A DNA stretch of 14,243 nt from CAWEHT01 sp963808455 (GTDB lineage Bacteria; Chloroflexota; Anaerolineae; CG2-30-64-16): contig CAWEHT010000065.1 of NCBI GenBank assembly GCA_963808455.1, forward strand, positions 1 to 14,243, written 5' to 3'. The position numbers and the translations under genes were made by a program. Below, in pieces: positions 11,858-14,243 of the stretch. The number at the start of each line of letters is the position of its first letter. Within the stretch, counting starts at the first letter, position 1. A model generated the notes under the pieces. The model ran no database searches. It had not been told where the DNA came from and saw nothing but the letters and a program-made list of their open reading frames with translations.

Positions 11858-13165
11858 ATGCCGAGCCAACTGGGACTGAAGCCATTCGCCGGGCGCGCCG
11901 GTGGGCAGGGACGCTACGTCGAGATACCGGGCGCAACCCTCGACGTTCACGGCAGCGTGGTGATCCCTGCTGCGACCCTGGCCGATGCGGGCCTCGATGC
12001 GGCCGGCGATTGAATCTGCGCGGAGGTCGATGGCAGGCTCATCCTGACCCCGGACACGCCGCGCAAGGTCTATGTGGAAGCGACCTCGCGCTGCAACCTG
12101 AGCTGCGCGACCTGCATCCGCAATGCCTGGGATGAGCCGATGGGCCACATGCCCCTGGCACGCTACCGCCCTTTGCTGGACGGATTGCCCCCCAGCCCGC
12201 GCCAGCCGATCACCCTCGCCTTCGCGGGCTTCGGCGAGCCGCTGGTCCACCCCGACTTCCTGGAGATGGTCCGGCTGGCGCGGGCGGCCGGGCTGCAGGT
12301 CGAATTGATCACCAACGGTACCCTGCTGACGCCTGAGACCGTCCGTGAGCTGTTGAGCCTGGGCGTGGCCCAGGTGGCCATCTCGGTGGACGGCGCCGAC
12401 GAGACGAGCTACGCCGGCATGCGGGGCGGCGACCTGGCCCCCGTGCTGCACAACGTCGATGCGTTGCGTGAGGCCCGCCGCCGCGCCCACGTGCGGCTGC
12501 GCCTGGGGCTCGCCTTTGTCGCGACCCGCCGCAATATCGCCAGCCTCTCCGAGCTGTTGCGACTGGCAGCAGAGATGGACCTGGATTTCGTGTCGATCAG
12601 CAACGTCGTGCCGCACACGCCCGAAATGGCGGCCGAGGCGTTGTGGGGCCATGCGGCCTGGGCGAGCAATTTCCTCCCCTACACCTGGCGACCGCGCCTC
12701 AGCATAGCCCGCCTGGATGTCAACGAGGTCACCCGTCCGGTCCTGGAAGCCGCCTGGCTGGGCGCCAAGGGCGCCCCATCGGTGTTTCCACCACCGGCGC
12801 TAGATCCCGGAACCTGGCGCAATCATTGCCGCTTCGTGCACGAGGGGATGCTGGCCGTGAGCTGGGACGGCCGGGTCGCGCCCTGTCTCTCGCTCCTGCA
12901 CTCGCATCCCGAGTACATTTACGGGCATTGGAAGCAGGTGCGCCGCTACGACCTGGGGCAGATCGACGAGCAGCCGCTGGCGGAGATCTGGCGCAGCGAG
13001 GATTACCGGAGCTTCAGGAGGCGCTTGCGGACGTTTGACTTCCCGGAATGCTTCGTCTGCGGCGGGTGCCCGAGCACCGACAGCAACGAAGAGGACTGCT
13101 TTGAAAGCCCGTTCCCGGTCTGCAGCGAGTGCCTGTGGGCTCAGGGCCTCGTGCTGTGTCCCTGA
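11858..13165 (+). CDS. radical SAM/SPASM-type protein, tungsten cofactor oxidoreductase maturase family, interrupted by in-frame TGA
   Basis: Reading from ATG 11858, preceded by AGCAGGA, gives an N-terminal domain of about 70 residues resembling an AbrB-like beta domain (GLKPFAGR, YVEIPGATLDVHGSVVIPA). This is typical of the tungsten-cofactor-oxidoreductase radical SAM maturases. Codon 52 is TGA (12011-12013) in Ala-Gly-Asp-stop-Ile-Cys-Ala-Glu-Val-Asp-Gly-Arg-Leu; the same frame then runs open to 13165. The [4Fe-4S]-SAM motif is Cys79-x3-Cys83-x2-Cys86 (RCNLSCATCIRN), followed by Gly-Phe-Gly-Glu-Pro-Leu and a C-terminal Cys-rich auxiliary-cluster region (ECFVCGGCPS, DCFESPFPVCSECLWAQG). Without readthrough, a GTG at 12074, which lacks a ribosome site, would be needed, and the N-terminal domain lost. 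The expected role is to modify a tungsten-dependent aldehyde-oxidoreductase-type enzyme; that gene is not in the window, but XdhC follows. Confidence 0.78.
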
Positions 13166-13197
13166 CCGTGCGTTCTTCCTTATGAAGGATTTGTGAC

Positions 13198-13998
13198 ATG
13201 AATAGCGAACCCAGAACAGAAGAGATGGATCTCCTCACCGCTCTTCAGGCCGCGCTGGCAGCGCACGAACCTGTAGCGCTCGCCACGGTGGTTGACGTGC
13301 AGGGCGCCTCTCCGGCACGCGCGGGCTTCAAGCTGCTGGTCTGGCCAGATGGTCGCTGGCTGGGCAATGTAGGGGGCGGAGCCCTCGAGCAACGCGTGCG
13401 CGCTGACGCCGGTGAGGCCCTTGCCTGCGGCCAAACCCGGCTGGCCCATTATCGCCTGACCGAAGAGGGACCCGATGCGCTCGGCATGCTCTGCGGGGGT
13501 GAAGCCTCGGTATTCATCGAGCCGCTCGGCTACCGGCCGGTGCTGCTCATCGTAGGCGGCGGGCACATCGGCCGGCCACTTGCCGAGTTGGGCCAGATCG
13601 TGGGCTATGACGTCCAGACAGTGGATGTGCGACCGGAGCGCGCCGACCGGGTCCAGTTCGACCCCGCAGCCGTCACGGCCGGCACCTTCGTCGTGCTCAT
13701 TACGGAAGATCACGTGACAGACGAGGCCACGCTGCGCAGCGCGCTTGGTACACCGGCCGCTTATATCGGCATGATCGGGTCTCTCCGCAAGGTGGGCATT
13801 GTGCTGGATCACTTGCGAGCCGGCGGCTTCACTTGTGAGGCGTTGGCCAGGGTGCGCGCGCCCATCGGATTGGATTTGGGGGGCCGGGAGCCTGCGGAGA
13901 TCGCGCTGTCGGTGTTGGCCGAGATCGAATGCGTGCGCCATGGGGGGCGTCCCGCGCCGCGCTCGGCGCCCAAAGGGGTGGACCAAGTCGCAGCCTAG
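13198..13998 (+). CDS. XdhC/CoxF-family molybdenum (or tungsten) hydroxylase maturation protein
   Basis: 266 aa, intact, ATG 13198 with GAAGGA 8 bases upstream. The N-terminal XdhC/CoxI domain contains ATVVDVQGASPARAGFKLLV and Gly-Asn-Val-Gly-Gly-Gly-Ala-Leu-Glu. The C-terminal Rossmann-type domain shows LLIVGGGHIGRPLAELGQ and the GMIGSLRKV motif. XdhC-type proteins bind the molybdenum cofactor, mediate its sulfuration and deliver it to xanthine-dehydrogenase-family apoenzymes in the cytoplasm. No hydroxylase subunit lies in the window. Together with the radical SAM maturase 32 bases upstream, it suggests a locus for maturing a W- or Mo-dependent oxidoreductase. The last residues (SAPKGVDQVAA) are non-conserved. 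Confidence 0.85.
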   Translation: MNSEPRTEEMDLLTALQAALAAHEPVALATVVDVQGASPARAGFKLLVWPDGRWLGNVGGGALEQRVRADAGEALACGQTRLAHYRLTEEGPDALGMLCGGEASVFIEPLGYRPVLLIVGGGHIGRPLAELGQIVGYDVQTVDVRPERADRVQFDPAAVTAGTFVVLITEDHVTDEATLRSALGTPAAYIGMIGSLRKVGIVLDHLRAGGFTCEALARVRAPIGLDLGGREPAEIALSVLAEIECVRHGGRPAPRSAPKGVDQVAA

Positions 13999-14050
13999 CG
14001 CAGTCAGCCGGCCACCTGGTCGTTCATCGATGCAGAGGGGTCCGATCGCC

Positions 14051-14243
14051 ATGGATGTAGCTTTGGGGATTGATACGGGCGGCACCTATACGGATGCCGT
14101 GCTGGTGGACCATGCGACCGGCCAGGTGCTGGCCGGCGCCAAAGCTCTGACCACGCGCCATAACCTCGCCGTGGGTATCCCGGAAGCCATCGCCGCCGTA
14201 TTTGCGGCACGCGCCGGCACGCCGGAAGCGATCTGGCCTGCGG
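14051..14243 (+). CDS. hydantoinase/oxoprolinase-family protein, N-terminal fragment
   Basis: Only the first 64 codons are inside the window. The ATG at 14051 opens with Gly-Ile-Asp-Thr-Gly-Gly-Thr-Tyr-Thr-Asp-Ala-Val (residues 6-17), the actin-like phosphate-binding motif that begins HyuA/oxoprolinase N-terminal domains. It is followed by the typical KALTTRHNLAVGIPEAI region, corresponding to the 'K..TT..n...Gi.ea' pattern. Members carry out ATP-dependent opening of hydantoin or 5-oxoproline rings, or carboxylate acetone-type ketones. Which of these applies cannot be judged from this fragment. The ribosome site is weak (GAGGGG about 12 bases upstream). It lies 52 bases after the XdhC gene on the same strand. 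Confidence 0.8.
   Translation, partial: MDVALGIDTGGTYTDAVLVDHATGQVLAGAKALTTRHNLAVGIPEAIAAVFAARAGTPEAIWPA

Noticed and set aside
12011..12013. Selenocysteine codon in the radical SAM gene as the preferred reading
   Set aside because: The position is not a conserved Cys column as far as I can judge, no clear SECIS hairpin was seen just downstream, and nearby frameshifts make a simple base error more likely. Kept only as a check item.
13180..14085. Minus-strand open frame of 301 codons opposite XdhC
   Set aside because: Antisense shadow; XdhC on the plus strand has both family domains and a proper start.
1..14243. CRISPR array, tRNA, rRNA or insertion sequence
   Set aside because: No regularly spaced repeats with unique spacers, no tRNA-like cloverleaf noticed, and no transposase or integrase-like coding region in either strand.

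Overview
This is a high-GC bacterial fragment. Gene content (S53 secreted peptidase, RACo-type ASKHA protein, DUF169, DGC zinc-binding proteins, a tungsten-oxidoreductase radical SAM maturase, XdhC) and heptameric GGGAATA-type repeats suit an anaerobic or facultative environmental bacterium, perhaps Chloroflexota (Anaerolineae-like). That placement is inference; no rRNA or other marker gene is present. I saw no tRNA, rRNA, CRISPR array, insertion sequence or integrase.

Layout. (1) 1-232: G-rich heptamer repeat and a possible terminator. (2) 233-1513, minus strand: secreted S53 (sedolisin) peptidase with a well-formed promoter at 1602-1630. Its catalytic Glu/Asp lie in another frame. (3) 1514-2079: no convincing gene. 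(4) 2080-3435: ASKHA corrinoid-activator protein lacking its N-terminal ferredoxin half. (5) 3442-8755: an ArsR-controlled plus-strand block of ArsR1, thioredoxin-like protein 1, ArsP-type permease, di-[4Fe-4S] ferredoxin, ChrA, PIG-L deacetylase and DUF169 protein. An inverted-repeat box (ACATTCA-N6-TGAATGT) sits at the ArsR1 promoter and is repeated, perfectly, before the thioredoxin-permease genes. (6) 8829-11761: a parallel block of ArsR2, GcvH-like lipoyl protein, two DGC proteins, OsmC-like protein and thioredoxin-like protein 2. (7) 11788-11841: second GGGAATA repeat, folded as an inverted repeat. (8) 11858-14243: radical SAM maturase (interrupted by an in-frame TGA), XdhC and the start of a hydantoinase/oxoprolinase gene.

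How the genes may work together. Blocks 5 and 6 repeat one theme: an ArsR with an As(III)-type Cys-Val-Cys sensor and a Cys-rich tail, plus a 'redox-active disulfide protein 2' thioredoxin. Block 5 adds export and Fe-S chemistry. Block 6 adds a lipoyl carrier, two Cys-based metal-binding proteins and an OsmC protein. I infer a thiol-based metal(loid) or sulfur handling system; its substrate is unknown. The last block looks like maturation machinery for a tungsten or molybdenum enzyme that would lie outside the window.

Caution: six genes (S53, ArsR1, PIG-L, DUF169, GcvH-like, DGC1) are broken by small frameshifts, mostly single extra C or missing G bases in short runs, and the radical SAM gene has an in-frame TGA. 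Sequencing or consensus error is the simplest cause, but real gene decay cannot be excluded from the sequence alone.
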